Source: Rugalucina vietnamica
Taxonomy: Eukaryota > Mollusca > Bivalvia > Lucinida > Lucinidae
DNA length: 64,000 nucleotides
Assembly: GCA_964017185.1 (NCBI GenBank)
Contig: OZ024870.1
Location: forward strand, 61,420,812 to 61,484,811
Direction: 5' to 3'
Under the pieces are notes generated by a model that saw only the letters and a program-made list of their open reading frames with translations, did no database searches and had not been told where the DNA came from. Positions within the stretch are counted from its first letter, which is position 1. Each line of letters opens with the position of its first letter. Below, piece by piece: positions 11,239 to 22,335 of the stretch. The position numbers and the translations under genes were made by a program.

Positions 11239-11933
11239 AGTGTTTTGGCACCCTTATTTGATATGTACTTCAAAATGAAGAGCGTTCAAAACCATGAATT
11301 TTGATATAAAACTGATAAAAATCGGCTGGGAAATAAGAAAGTTATCGACAATTTAACATGCAAAAAATGATTGCATGGGCGCCGCCATTTTGTTTATTTG
11401 GTAAGTTTTCATATTTTTATTAAAATCAAAATAACCACTGAACCCAATTATAATAAATACTGCTTCAAGCATTTGGATCAGCTAGTTCTACATTCTGGAG
11501 AAAGATTTTTCAAAGTCGCCCGAGAAATAGAGCAATAAGAGCAATTTGAAAATATTCAAAATGGCCGCCAGGAGTCTACTTTTGGTAATGAGTGGAGTCT
11601 AAATTAAAACTGAAAAAATCAAATTAAATGAATTTTTCCCGAATATTTTCGTATCAAACTTTGATAGCTGTTTATTTCTAGCAACAGGCAATATTGTTAA
11701 TCGAATTAGCACACATTCTATGTTAAAAGAAGCCTTTAATTTTGATTTTATCCTGATTTTTTAACCTAAACTAGAAAACAAAATGGCGGCCATCCATATT
11801 TCATACTTAATGACCCATAACTTTCTTATTAGACCACCGATTTTCATCAAATTTATATCAAAATGCTTGGTTTTGAACGCCCTTGAATTTGAAGTACATA
11901 TCAATTTAGGGTACCAAAACACTTTAATATAAA
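11239..11933. mobile_element. 695 bp foldback element with TTAA target site
   Basis: TTAA lies exactly outside both ends (11235-11238 and 11934-11937). The ends are inverted repeats starting AGTGTTTTGGCACCC on the left and AGTGTTTTGGTACCC (reverse complement) on the right, and similarity continues for about 170 bp (TACTTCAAAATGAAG, ATCGGTGGTCTAATAAG-type words). The loop carries GGCGCCGCCATTTTG words in inverted arrangement. No coding sequence. TTAA duplication is the signature of piggyBac-type transposition; the TIR start differs from classical piggyBac, so the superfamily is inference. Confidence 0.75.
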
Positions 11934-12259
11934 GTCGAATCTGATCTCAATTTTACGGTCATTTTTCTCATTGGATACATACTAAAGGACTTTGAAAACG
12001 CCTCTCTTGTTTTAGTGATTCTTACTCTCAGAATACAGAGCATATCGGCAAAAATGTTTTTAAATTGAAAAGTACAGTCAGTCTGCTTAATGAACTACAA
12101 TACCAAAACCGAAACGTCAACGACAGTTATTAAAGTCAGACACAATTAATTCAAACGTTGTTCAAAATTCGACGGGGACAGAAATATTCATCAGATACAA
12201 CATGATTTCTGGAGAGAAAAACCAAAAGCCAAGCAAATGCATTTGATTGGCTTTCATTT

Positions 12260-12475
12260 GCATTAAAACCGTGGTAATTACGTCACTTTAACGTTTATGA
12301 AGAAAACTATTTTGTGCGTAAAATGAAACGAATTCAAATGCGTTTGTACACAGTAAACAAGCACTAACATTAGTAAAAAGAACCATTATCTTTGATGCTG
12401 TAATAGAATGACTAGATGTATTTTAACACTTACGCTTAACGTCAGCAAAGAACGCTAGTGCCTAAAAAGAAAAAG
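12260..12475 (-). repeat. Dispersed repeat, partner of 5410-5655
   Basis: GTGGTAATTACGTCACTTTAA to ACGCTTAACGTCAGCAAAGAACGCTAG is the inverted copy of the 5.4 kb repeat. It runs into a C8/T-rich pyrimidine run (12475-12522) and a fragment AAGGTAAAGAACCATAAAA that also occurs inverted at about 15284-15303. Confidence 0.65.
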
Positions 12476-13084
12476 CCCCCCCCCCCTTTTTTTTTTTCTT
12501 TTTCTTTTTTTTTCTTTTTTCCCCTTGTGCTTAAGGTAAAGAACCATAAAATTGCTGATCCATAGAATTTTTTTATTTTTTGATATTTTAGAGAAAATAT
12601 TTATATCTATCGATTCGTGTAATAAAAAAACATGGTTACCAGGTTAGTTTTCCTGCAAATCGCTCCCCTAAAATGGCTAAAATTGCCTTTATTTGTACGT
12701 GACGTAATGGGAAAGTAATAAAAACGCGTCGCTTTTTGCACTTGAGCGCCGTTTACAAGAGAACTAATCCATAGAATTTTTTTAAAAACTAAATATGGTC
12801 TCGTTTTTGTATTGTGAGTCAAAAAGTTAAATAAAAGTCCTTGACTACCAGGTTGGTTTCGGCGGTATTTGTCAACGAATGAAGACAGGTAAGCTAAAAA
12901 TCTTAATTTTCCGTAAGTGACGTTGACGTCATAAAAATGGCGCATTTTGACTTTTCGGGCGTCTTTCATAAACATTCAGCATTTGGTTTATTAGAATGTG
13001 CTTTAGGCGGCGAATTTAAGATCATTGTTAATAACGCGTGCTTGTATCTGTCTGAGTAATTTTCAACTCGAATGATCTTTCAGT

Positions 13085-13400
13085 CATGTCACGACCGTGA
13101 ATGGTTCTAATTCGAACCAAGTTCAACAGTATGTATACATAGAGGTACTGTTCAAAATATTTGACCCCAAATTTCAGTCAACATGTTTGTTTGTTAGTTT
13201 GTTTGGATTGATGCTTAACGTCCCAGTCAACAGCTATGGTCATGCCGGGACGTTGCCTCTATTTTATTGGACTTTTCCCAAATTAGGATGTCAAAATGAC
13301 GGCTTAACATATAACCACCCAACTAAGCCAGTAATGCGTATATGTATGGATGGTTTGACTTGAAACCACTTTTCCTGGGCAGGCTCAATCCTGAGCGTTT
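13085..13400 (+). repeat. Diverged dispersed repeat (CGTCCCAGTCAACAGC family)
   Basis: The core GATGCTTAACGTCCCAGTCA recurs in shortened inverted form at about 10895-10925 (TGACTGGGACGTTAAGC), and the word TCAGTCATGTC is shared with the SINE at 7.9-8.1 kb. Probably related SINE tails. No coding content. Confidence 0.45.
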
Positions 13401-13562
13401 AACCAGTAATCAGATGGCATTCAATTAAACTTATCACAATTATTGTTCAACAAACTATCATTTCATCAAACGCGCAATGCATGCGATGTAAGGTCTGTCT
13501 TTTAGTATAATTCATTGCTTGTAAAGGATATAAAGAGTCTGTTTTAGTTTTATTTCCCGTAC

Positions 13563-13565
<3 letters not shown>

Positions 13566-13618
<53 letters not shown>
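13566..13618 (+). repeat. Poly(A) run of about 53 nt
   Basis: A nearly pure A run. The adjacent 13620-13800 carries, on the minus strand, an A-box-like GGTCGAGTGGTGATTCC and a B-box-like GGTTCGAGCATC, so a tRNA-derived element may adjoin it. The homopolymer has the wrong polarity to be that element's tail. Confidence 0.7.
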
Positions 13619-13619
<1 letters not shown>

Positions 13620-13886
13620 AGGATAATCCCGAGAAAAACATCTGACACACCCGCAAGAAGACTTTGGCTAGTCTCACATGCGTCTGATGTGATGCTCGAA
13701 CCAACACCAGACACAGCGGTGAAAAGGTCGAATGGTTAAGCGCGTTAATGGAATCACCACTCGACCATCGACCATGGGTCGCTGGATAAAGTTTTGTCAG
13801 CTGATTATGTTTCATATAATACATTTGGTCGGTCTTTCCTACATGCTTTTCGTTTAAATTATAGAGTGTCTCTTAAACTTATGTGC

Positions 13887-14194
13887 GAGCCGCTGCTTCA
13901 GAAAACCAACAATCTGCATATGCGAAACCAAAGGCGCAGATTAGCAATGCAGTAACTGCATACCTGATCAGCACCATTGTTTTCGTTTTTGTTTTCGTAC
14001 GGCCGCGGTGGTGTAATGTATAGCGTGTTCGCTTAGCAATCAAGGGGTTGCGGGTTCGAAACCCGGCTCAGTACATATGTCCGTCATAAAATTCTAAAAT
14101 TCAAAGCTTCTATCCTGCTTCTGTGGCTGTACAGTCTGGTTTGTGTCAGACCTGGTCGGAAACCCCGATTGTTGGTTTTCTCATGCATAGGCTC
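13887..14194 (+). mobile_element. Palindrome-core MITE, copy 2, interrupted by a tRNA-like insertion
   Basis: GAGCCGCTGCTTCAGAAAACC to GGTTTTCTCATGCATAGGCTC, with the central palindrome partly eroded. A 70 bp tRNA-like segment was inserted in the right half (14001-14070). Confidence 0.75.
14001..14070 (+). other. 70 bp tRNA-like insertion with GTAC duplication
   Basis: Starts GGCCGCGGTGGTG and ends ACCCGGCTCA, with GTAC immediately on both sides (13997-14000, 14071-14074); the MITE's own sequence resumes after it. The T-arm is well formed (CGGG, loop TTCGAAA, CCCG), GGCCG can pair with CGGCT as a short acceptor stem, and GTTCGCTTAGCAATCAAG resembles an Ala(AGC) anticodon arm. The D-arm is poor. 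It is most likely a retroposed tRNA-derived unit rather than a working tRNA gene. Confidence 0.6.
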
Positions 14195-14339
14195 ACTCAA
14201 AAGCTCAAGTTCCTTCCACGAGGCTTGAAAGCTCGATCGGATAAGCCACCAAAACACCACGAATATATAAACAAAATTTTAATAAAAAAAAAAGAATATC
14301 AGGCGAATGAACAGATTGAATAAATAAATGATAATAATG

Positions 14340-14420
14340 AGGCTTTGGCGGGTTCGATCCTCGAGTCCCGCACATCACCTTCCACACGATAAAGCCGTCC
14401 GAAATGAATGAGTGTACAAA
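14340..14420 (+). repeat. SINE fragment with B box
   Basis: GGCGGGTTCGATCCTCGAGTC contains a Pol III B box (GGTTCGATCC); the A box region upstream is lost. Remnant only. Confidence 0.4.
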
Positions 14421-14569
14421 ATAACGTACACCAGCTTTCCGGAAATTCTATAAATTCATTTTTGTCAGTTCTTTCGGCAGACTTTCTAAGCCAGGGCGTT
14501 GATGCTCGTTACGGAGAGTCACGGAATAAACTGCATCCAGAAAGTTGTTCCCCTTTACACATCAGGAAA

Positions 14570-14837
14570 ACATGCCCGTGAAATATTTACCCCCTTATAC
14601 CCTACTTTTATATAATAAAACTGGGGTATGCAGGGGTATACATATTTTTCTTATTTTTGCTCCAAACCATAGATTGTGGGTACTCGTTAGAACCGCCTCG
14701 GCGAGGCGGTTCTAACGTATGCCCACAATCTATGTTTGAGCAAAAATAAGAAAAGTATCAAAAATTTTCTACTGAAAATTTTCAATTTTTACAGCTTCAG
14801 AAAATTCTTTTTATTGCATGGGCAAGTTTTCGTAATG
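14570..14837 (+). mobile_element. Hairpin MITE (275 bp family), copy C
   Basis: CATCAGGAAAACATGCCCGTG to TTTTCGTAATG. The long hairpin (about 14648-14755) is almost perfect, with apex GCCTCGGCGAGGC. Intergenic. Confidence 0.85.
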
Positions 14838-15129
14838 AATAAACTAAGAAAATAATATGAAAATTAGGTTTATTGCATGTTAAATATTTCATAACTATAA
14901 GTCTGAGAAATCTGGAGCGTGGGTGGGGTGGTAATATAGCGCCGGGAAATATATACGGAAATATACGAGCAGCAACGATCTTAATGTCACCAGGTTTATA
15001 CTATAAACCGAAAGCACACGCTCGAAATCTAAAATAAAGAGATATGCATAAAACTGGAAAAGGGATTTGATTATCGCCGTTAGCATTTTCTGGACCTTCT
15101 TTTCTCTCCATTATAATATGCATCTGTTT

Positions 15130-15575
15130 TAACAATAAAAGCGACCCGTTTCTTTGCTTCTGTCGATATTTACTGTGTGTTCAGAACGCACACCTACAGC
15201 CGACGCCATCTTGAAAACGACGTCATTGGCGCGACGTTATGGCATTTCGTCCTTCGCGACGCACGGACCTTTAAGCGCCACGGTTTTTATGGTTCTTTAC
15301 CTTAAAGTTGTTAGCTATTATCAGAAATGGTTTGTTTTTACAAAAAAACTTTAATGTAGTCGCTTTAAGGTTTTCTTACGTCTCGATGACGTCTGTGAAA
15401 ACAGTTGTAGCAAATTAAACAAACCAGAGAACAGATCTTTATGGATCTTTATGGATATATATTGTTTATCCTGTTGCGGTACACGATATAATGTTTATTT
15501 TATACATCCGCTCACCTTTAAGGAGGTTTTAAACAAAATTATAACCGATGTACACTGAGGCGTTTTCAAAGTCCT
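15130..15575 (-). repeat. Dispersed repeat, partner of 4605-4865
   Basis: The reverse complement runs from CTTTGAAAACGCCTCAGTGTAC through AACAACTTTAAGGTAAAGAACC to a GATGGCGTCGGC segment, longer than the 4.6 kb copy. The reading frame across 15154-15354 is not conserved in the other copy and is not taken as a gene. Confidence 0.6.
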
Positions 15576-15584
15576 TTCATAAAT

Positions 15585-15819
15585 GAGCCGCATCGTGAGA
15601 AAACCGGATTTTTGCCTAGGCGAAAACAAAGGCGCAGATCAGCTTCGCGGTAACCGCGAAGCTGATCAGCGCCTTTGTTTTCGCTACACGGATAGTATAT
15701 TTCCTCTTCTTCTTAAATCCGAAATTTCAAGCTTCTAGCCTGCTTCTGAGCTTGTACAGCCCGGTTTGTGTCGGACCTGGTCGGAAATCCCGAAGACCGG
15801 TTTTCTCGCGTCGCGGCTC
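15585..15819 (+). mobile_element. Palindrome-core MITE, copy 3, AAAT target duplication
   Basis: A complete 235 bp copy. TIRs GAGCCGCATCGTGAGAAAAC and (end, reverse complemented) GAGCCGCGACGCGAGAAAAC; perfect central palindrome of about 70 bp around CTTCGCGGTAACCGCGAAG; AAAT on both sides (15581-15584, 15820-15823). Non-coding; cites no transposase. Confidence 0.9.
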
Positions 15820-16023
15820 AAATATGAATGCCCATAAGGCTAACTATAGCATCACCATATTTTCATAGTAACAATATTAAAATACACGTTTATAACATAT
15901 TCAGTATCTATATACAATAACAATAAAACAACACCAAAAAGGGTTAGGAAAAGCACATACATACCTTTTAGAGCCATGATTGTGGGTGGGGTTTTCTTTC
16001 TGCAAAAGGGCGATGTTGGTCAA

Positions 16024-17075
16024 AAAGGTACAAGTAGGCAATGCTCAGGAAAAGGAAAAGCCTCTTTATCATCAGAAAGAAAATTATGAACCTTAGCAAA
16101 AATACAAAGATAAAACAAGCCAGGAAACGACCAAATTATTGCATGTCCCGTATATATGCTTTGAATGTATGCGATGCCTTGACCTATCTCCTGGATAATA
16201 TTCATATTACATTCGGAACCAAGTTGTACAGGCAAATTGTTGGAATTCCGATGGGTACAAATTGCGCCCCTCTCGTAGCTGATTTATTTTTATACTGCTA
16301 CGAAAAAGATTTCATGGATTCACTCAACCATGACAATCGAGCTGATGTAATCGATGCCTTTAATTCGACTTCTAGGTACCTCGATGACCTTTTGAACATT
16401 GATTGAAGGCATGTTCAATCAAATTTATCCACCTGAACTACAGTTGAATAAAGCTAACGCCATAGATACCGAAGCCCCTTTTTGGATTTACATCTTTCTA
16501 TCGCAAATGGATTTGTTTCGTCTAAGATTTATGATAAACGCGATGATTTAGATATAGTAAACTTTCCGTTTTTGGATGGTGACGTTCCTCGCCGTGCTTC
16601 GTATGGTGTATACATTTCGCAGCTTATTAGGTTTGCAAGTCTGCAATCATGTAGCGGACTTCAACGCGCGAAATAAATGTTTAACAGCCAAACTTCTCCA
16701 GCATGGCTATCGGTATCATAAACTTCGAAAAACATTTTCTATCGCAGACACTGTGAGTTGATTTCCAAATTTAATGTTTGGCTAAAGACTCTTTTACGTG
16801 ACGGCCTTTCGGAACCAGAATTCTATGGTGACTTGGTTTACAAATTTAAGAAGCTTAAGGGAAAGAATGATTTTTCTTTTCATTTCAGAAAAATCATAAC
16901 TCGTTACAGACGTACAAACTCGTATAGGTTATAACTTGAATGTTATGCGACAGTCTGTATGCTTAGTTTTTAACCCAGTCATGGTTGATAACTATGCTGC
17001 CTTCTTTAATTGCACGCCGATGGGTCGGGCGTCAGACTCTATGATGGCCTCGACTTAAAGCTATTCATTTTAGTT
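16024..17075 (+). pseudogene. Reverse transcriptase relic, copy 1
   Basis: Reading across frameshifts gives reverse-transcriptase motifs: KLYRQIVGIPMGTNCAPLVA (finger/palm motif) and the catalytic box as SRYLDDLLNI, then FPFLDGDVPRRASYGVYISQ and CTPMGRASDSMM further on. Breaks: a stop right after the YLDD block (about 16405), frameshifts near 16480 and 16640, and further stops near 16760 and 16930. It begins with AAAAAGGTACAAGTAGGCAA, which is the reverse complement of the far end of the segment found at 45.35-45.62 kb, so the parent element had inverted end sequences. Penelope-like or another non-LTR class; I cannot choose. A second relic lies at 49.6-50.5 kb. Confidence 0.75.
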
Positions 17076-17497
17076 GGTTGGGGCCGGAGCTTCTTGCCTA
17101 TTGTTTGGCCCACCGGGGTTCAACTGATGTTTTTCTTTTGCTCCGGGTTTCAGTAAGTTATTCGGCGACCAGGGATTTCCATCGTCGGGCAGCTTACTGA
17201 GTCTGTTGAGTAATCGTTTTTGATTCATCAAGGTGGTTATCATGATTTATTCGTTTGTCCTTGATGATTCATTGACTAGTTAGAGATTCACCACGAGGAC
17301 CGAACAACTAACTAAATGTTGTGAACCACAGCAGAAGATGAGGGTGAGGTTAGGCGCCTGTAAAACCGGTTTAAGCCCCCCAGTAATTTTATATTACAGA
17401 TACATACAGCTGTATTATGTTCACTAAAACGCCCTCGTGCATGCAAGTTGAACTGTGAAGTGCAATGTCTAAATAAAGTTATGTGTTCTATAGTATA

Positions 17498-17725
17498 TCC
17501 GCTGTGGAGTGGATTGGCGCTGGGGTAGAGTGGTTGACTCCGGTTTTAGAGGTCCCGGGTTCAATCCTCAGCCGGGGCATCTTTCGTTGTGGCCTTAAGC
17601 AAGTCATATTTCCACAGCTCCTGAGGTAATGGTCAGAAATTGATCGACTCGGTATACAGTAAAAAATAGTGTAAACAGCTGCCCACAATAGACGATCTAG
17701 TTTGTGCCGTAGTTGTCGTGTATCG
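17498..17725 (+). mobile_element. tRNA-derived SINE
   Basis: A box TGGGGTAGAGTGGTTGAC and B box GGGTTCAATCCTC are separated by about 30 nt. A body with CTTAAGCAAGTCATATTTCC follows. Absent from the matching place in repeat copy A, so it is a younger insertion. Confidence 0.65.
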
Positions 17726-17756
17726 ATCACAAATCTTAACACGAAACTAGGAACCA

Positions 17757-17986
17757 GGACCCAGTTGTTCAAAGCATGGTTAGCTTAACGATATCGTTAA
17801 GACATAAATTTGTTAAGTAAATATCAGCTAAAGTACCAAATACACTGTTTTTTTTTGTTGTTGAAAAAAATGTGAGAATTCTCACATTTTTTTCAACAAA
17901 AAATAACAGTGTATTTGTAATATTAATGTTTGAAATTTTAACGAAACGTTAACTAACGACATCGTTAATTTTGAACAACTGGCCCC
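17757..17986 (+). mobile_element. CCAGTTGTTCAAA MITE, long form
   Basis: TIRs GGACCCAGTTGTTCAAAGC and GGGGCCAGTTGTTCAAAAT (end, reverse complemented), continued by TTAACGATATCGTTAAG and CGTTAACTAACGACATCG. The middle is a perfect hairpin (about 17840-17910) around TGTGAGAATTCTCACA. The copy at 41632-41791 lacks one hairpin arm. Confidence 0.85.
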
Positions 17987-18676
17987 AGATGATTAATATT
18001 GCGACTTTCATAGGTAACAAAAACATCTCAGATACAAAAGAAAAAAAATATGCACTTACCTTCTATACAAACCAACTTTATCCTGTCACTTATCTACAGT
18101 TTGTTCGCCAGTAAAACGGTATAAAGTGCAAAGCACTGGTTGCGGATTTCATAAACGCGAAGTTTTAATTATCTCGCACGGTATTATCAATGGCTAACAG
18201 CCGTTGACCCCATCTTCATCGGGTCATTTATCCACACATGATAGACAATGATATGCATTCCCTTTCCCGGGACATGTGGCTCGCTACTTAGTTGCACACT
18301 CATCGATTTACTTCAAGCTTTATTAATATAAGACACCCAAGCTCGGGTTTATAACAATGTGTTGATTTGTCTGACATCAAACGCATGCAGTTCTTGAAAT
18401 GATAGCTGTGGGAATACATTGATACAGTATCTTTGGAATAAAAATAATCTGATAATCTCACCACTGGTGTGCTTGAGACCATAAGTCCATACTCTTGAGG
18501 GAGGACCTTTGTCGGTCATTACCATGTATAAGAACAAACCTTCAACACTTAGTAATGCGATAAAAACCACAAAGTAAAAGACAATACTAAAGCAGAGTTA
18601 TGTTCTGCACCGATTTGTTTCAATTCCACCAAATAAAAATAAAACTGAGATCCTTTAACACGGCTACCAAACAGTT

Positions 18677-20154
18677 AAATGCGTAACCGCGGTTAAGAAA
18701 AGAAATCCGATTCACGTCCTTCCGGTTTTGCGTGTGAGGTGCAGTAAAAAAGGTAAACAAACTTTCGCAGCTCGCGTTTCCAAGTAATTTATTTTCACCT
18801 GGAGAAAGTTATTAAAATTTTCTCAATGCAATTTTGATAGTTATAAATTGATCTTATCGTATCTCAAAGGATTTCCAGATTCGCGATTTTTATTCCCTCC
18901 TCCAAAATGCATGTTAAGATTGCATTGTACATGAAGAAAATGTGGGTCAGTCATAGGGATATTTTATAAACGGACGGCAAGGCAGCGAACAGATGATTTT
19001 AACATTGTATAAGTTCTGTGAACACTTTCCTTGCCACTGACTGCTGCATTCTATGTATATGTGGCTAAAAGCTGTGTCAAAATTTCGATCACGCATTTAA
19101 TCATTAGAATGATAGCAAAATAATCGACATTAAAAGCACCTGTATTTTAGTTTCTCTCTCGAGTTCTACGTTTAACAATTTAATTATCACAGTGTCTCGA
19201 CATCTTTGTATGGCTGTTACCTCTACAAATCAAGTTTTATTGTAGGGTTTTTGACTTACAGTGGTGTGCAAGAAAAAACAAACAAACGAGAATCTGCATA
19301 TACAAAAGCCTTAGATATACCTTGGTTTTCCTTTTGCTCATGGTTTTAGTGAGTGATAATGTTAAAAATAATTAACCCAGTTAATACATATAGAAAACCC
19401 CTCTCAAGGAAAATGAAAAAAAAAATCGAAAATTGGTTTCTTTGTGATGTTTGCAGTGAGAATACTTGGTATATATCAAAATACAAACATTTTTGCAACA
19501 AACATGCAATACAAAACACTGTAATTCACATGTATGGTATTCCTGTTTATGATAAAACTTAGACTTTAAAACATTGTGAATACTGTAATTTGCTTTTTTT
19601 CGTTTGCTTTCATCTAAAACGCTGTACAGAGAATGTTAAATATCATAAAACAGGCAGAGGTTTTCAAACATATCTTGAAATAAATCCTTCTTATTTTAAT
19701 GATTAAATGCTTAACCATTTTTTTCTTCCCTTCGAAAAATAAATGTTGAACCCTAAGAAAAGTGAATACTGTGGCAGACATCAGTTGTAATTTATTTAAT
19801 ATGTAGCTACAAATTAGTCGCGGAACAATCACAAAAACATGATATTTAACAGCAAATTGTCCAATTTTTAGTCGTATTTTGCCGTTCTTGACCGTGTTGA
19901 AACACATGTTTCGAAGGAGGGAACAAATAACCCCCAAAAACATCAAGTAATGTTGCAAACTGTTTTGGTGCTGTCTAACAATGATAAATAAGTGACAAAA
20001 TATCATTCTTAGATTTTTGATACCGTTCTGTACTACAAAATAATTATCGATCGATCCGAGTAGTGTATGTTTTGTTTACATTTTGTTGCACCTCACACGC
20101 AAAAACGGAAGGACGTGAATCGGATGTCTATTCTTAACCGGCGGTTACGCATTT
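18677..20154. mobile_element. 1.48 kb element with ~85 bp terminal inverted repeats
   Basis: The left end AAATGCGTAACCGCGGTTAA and right end GGCGGTTACGCATTT are inverted, and similarity continues through GATTCACGTCCTTCCG and GTGTGAGGTGCA. The interior is AT-rich and has only a short uncharacterised reading at 19353-19562 with Cys/His pairs (CDVC...HFCNKH), too short to call. A target duplication could not be fixed. Non-autonomous DNA transposon is the likely class. Confidence 0.7.
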
Positions 20155-20384
20155 TTTTTAATGTATATACTGCCTAAATGCTTGCAATTTGGTAAATTAA
20201 TGCCAAATACATGTATAACTGAAATGTTTCTTTCTATTTTTTGTAACCATGGCAACCAAACCAAGAAACTCTCAGCGATTTTGCAGAAACAAAACAAAAC
20301 AAACGAACAAAAAATAAAATAAAATTAAAAAAAAAAACAAAAAACAAAAACATTAATATACTCGGATCATATATTTGTTTGTTG

Positions 20385-22335
20385 TTAGGACATATTTTGG
20401 TTTGAAAATGTCATTTTTGTCAAATTTATAACAATTCTGAGTTATTCTATTATTGGCATTTAAAAAAAAACAAGTGCTATTAAGGCATTATATGCATAAT
20501 TCATAAACAATTGTGTTGTCAGGAGATAATTTAGTTTGAAAATGTCTTTTTTTTTTTTTTTTTTTTTTGTAAAATTGCTGATGGTTCCATTGTTTGGTTG
20601 CCATGGTTACATAAATTGGAAATATTTTATTCTTTGCATTTCAAAAACAAGTGTTGGTTATTAAGGCACCATATGCATGACTCATATACATATGCAATGA
20701 AATAATTTTGCTTGAAAATGTCATTTGCTTCTCGAATTGCTGAAATTGCCATAGTTTAGTTACCATGGTTACAAAAGTAGAAACATTTTGAGTTATTTCA
20801 TTTTGTGCTTTTGAAAATCAAAAGGTTTGTCACCGTTGCAACACAGACATTGTTCTTATATACTATTATTGTAAGGAGATATTTTTGGTTTAAAATGTAT
20901 TTTTTTGCAAAAACGCTAAGGGTTCCTTGGTTTGGTCGCCATGGTTACAAAATGAGAAAGAAACAAATTTCGCTTATTTTGCTTTTGGCATTATGGCAAC
21001 AATTTAGGCAATATAAGCATTGTTCATATACACTTTTGTTTGTAAAATGATATTTTCGTTTGAACATGTAACCTTTTGCGAAATCGCAGTTGCCGGCTTG
21101 ATTTGGTTGTCATGGTTACAAAAGTCAGAAATATTTTGAGTTATTTTATGTTTGTTTTTAAAAAAACCACCAAAACGTTCTTAATCAAGACAACATATAC
21201 ACTGTTCATATATTTGTTTGTGGTTAGGAAATATTTTTGTTTGAAAATGTCACATTTTTTGTAAAATTGTTGAGGGTTCCATTGTTTGGTTGCCATGGTA
21301 ACAAAATAATAACCATTCAAAGTTATTTTATTCTTTGCATTTCAATTAGAAAAGTTGGTTATTAAGGCACTATATGCATAATTCATACACACTTGTGCTG
21401 TTAAGAGATAATTTGGTTGGAAATTGTCATTTTTTGTAGAATTGCAGATGGTTCCATTGTTTGGTTGCCATGGATACAAAAATAGAAACATTTTGCATTA
21501 TTTTATCCTTTGCAATTCAAAACCAAGTGTTGGTTATTTTAAGCATAATATGCATAATTCATATCCACTAACGCTGTTAGGAGATATTTATGTTTTAAAA
21601 TATCTTTTTTTTTTGGCAAAATTGCAGACGATTTCCCTTGTTTGGTTGCCAAGCTTGATTTGGTTGCCATGGTTACAAAAGTCAGAAATATTTTGAGTTA
21701 TTAAATGATTGTTCGTTTTTTTAAAAAACACAAAAGTTCTGAATTAAGACAACATATACACCGTTCATATATTTGTTTGTTGGTTGGAAATTTTTTTGGT
21801 TTGAAAATGTCATTTTTGTCAAACTGTTGAATGTACCATTGTTTGGTTGCCATGGTAACAAAAATTAGAAACATTCTGAGTTATTTTATTCTTTGCATTT
21901 TAAAACTAAGTGTTGATAATTAATGCAGTTTATGCATAATTCATATATACTTGTGCTGTTCAAAGATAATTTGGTTTGAAAATGTCATTTTTTTGTAAAA
22001 TTGTTGACGGTTCCATTGTTTGGTTGCCATGGTTATAAAAAATAGAAACATTCTGAGTTTTTTTCATTCTTTGCATTTGAAAGACAAGTGTTAGTCATTA
22101 AGGCACTATATGCATAATTCGTATACACATGTGCTGTTAGATAATTTGGTTTGAAAATGTCATTTTTTGCAAAATTGCTGTTGGTTCCATTGTTTGGTTG
22201 CCATGGTTACAAAAAATTGAAACATCTTGAGTAATTTTATTCTTTGCATTTCAGCAACAAGTGTCGGTTGTTAAGGGATGATATGTATAGCTTGTATACA
22301 CTCATGCTGTTAGGAGATAATTTGGTTTGAAAAGT
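20385..22335. repeat. Satellite array, about 175 bp unit, ten to eleven units
   Basis: The phrase TTTGGTTGCCATGGTTACAA recurs with spacing of about 160-200 bp (near 20594, 20755, 20931, 21100, 21286, 21460, 21658, 21842, 22020, 22192), each time followed by GAAACATTTTGAGTTATTTT, TTTGCATTTC, ATATGCATAATTCATA and GGAGATAATTTGGTTTGAAA. Units differ by 10-25 percent, so the array is old. It ends 530 bp from the stop codon of the dcd1-like gene. Spurious reading frames inside are not genes. Confidence 0.85.

Larger units (their letters stand above)
17415..18305 (+). repeat. Dispersed repeat copy B, carrying two insertions
   Basis: Same family as 945-1447. The order is preserved but interrupted by a tRNA-SINE (about 17498-17725) and a MITE (17757-17986). 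After the MITE the sequence resumes exactly where copy A continues (ATTGTGATTTTC / ATTGCGACTTTC). Confidence 0.75.

Noticed and set aside
12607..12975. 122-codon minus-strand frame
   Set aside because: Lies in low-complexity, repeat-rich sequence with no recognisable domain; not the missing first exon of the PhyH gene, as no donor in the right phase follows.
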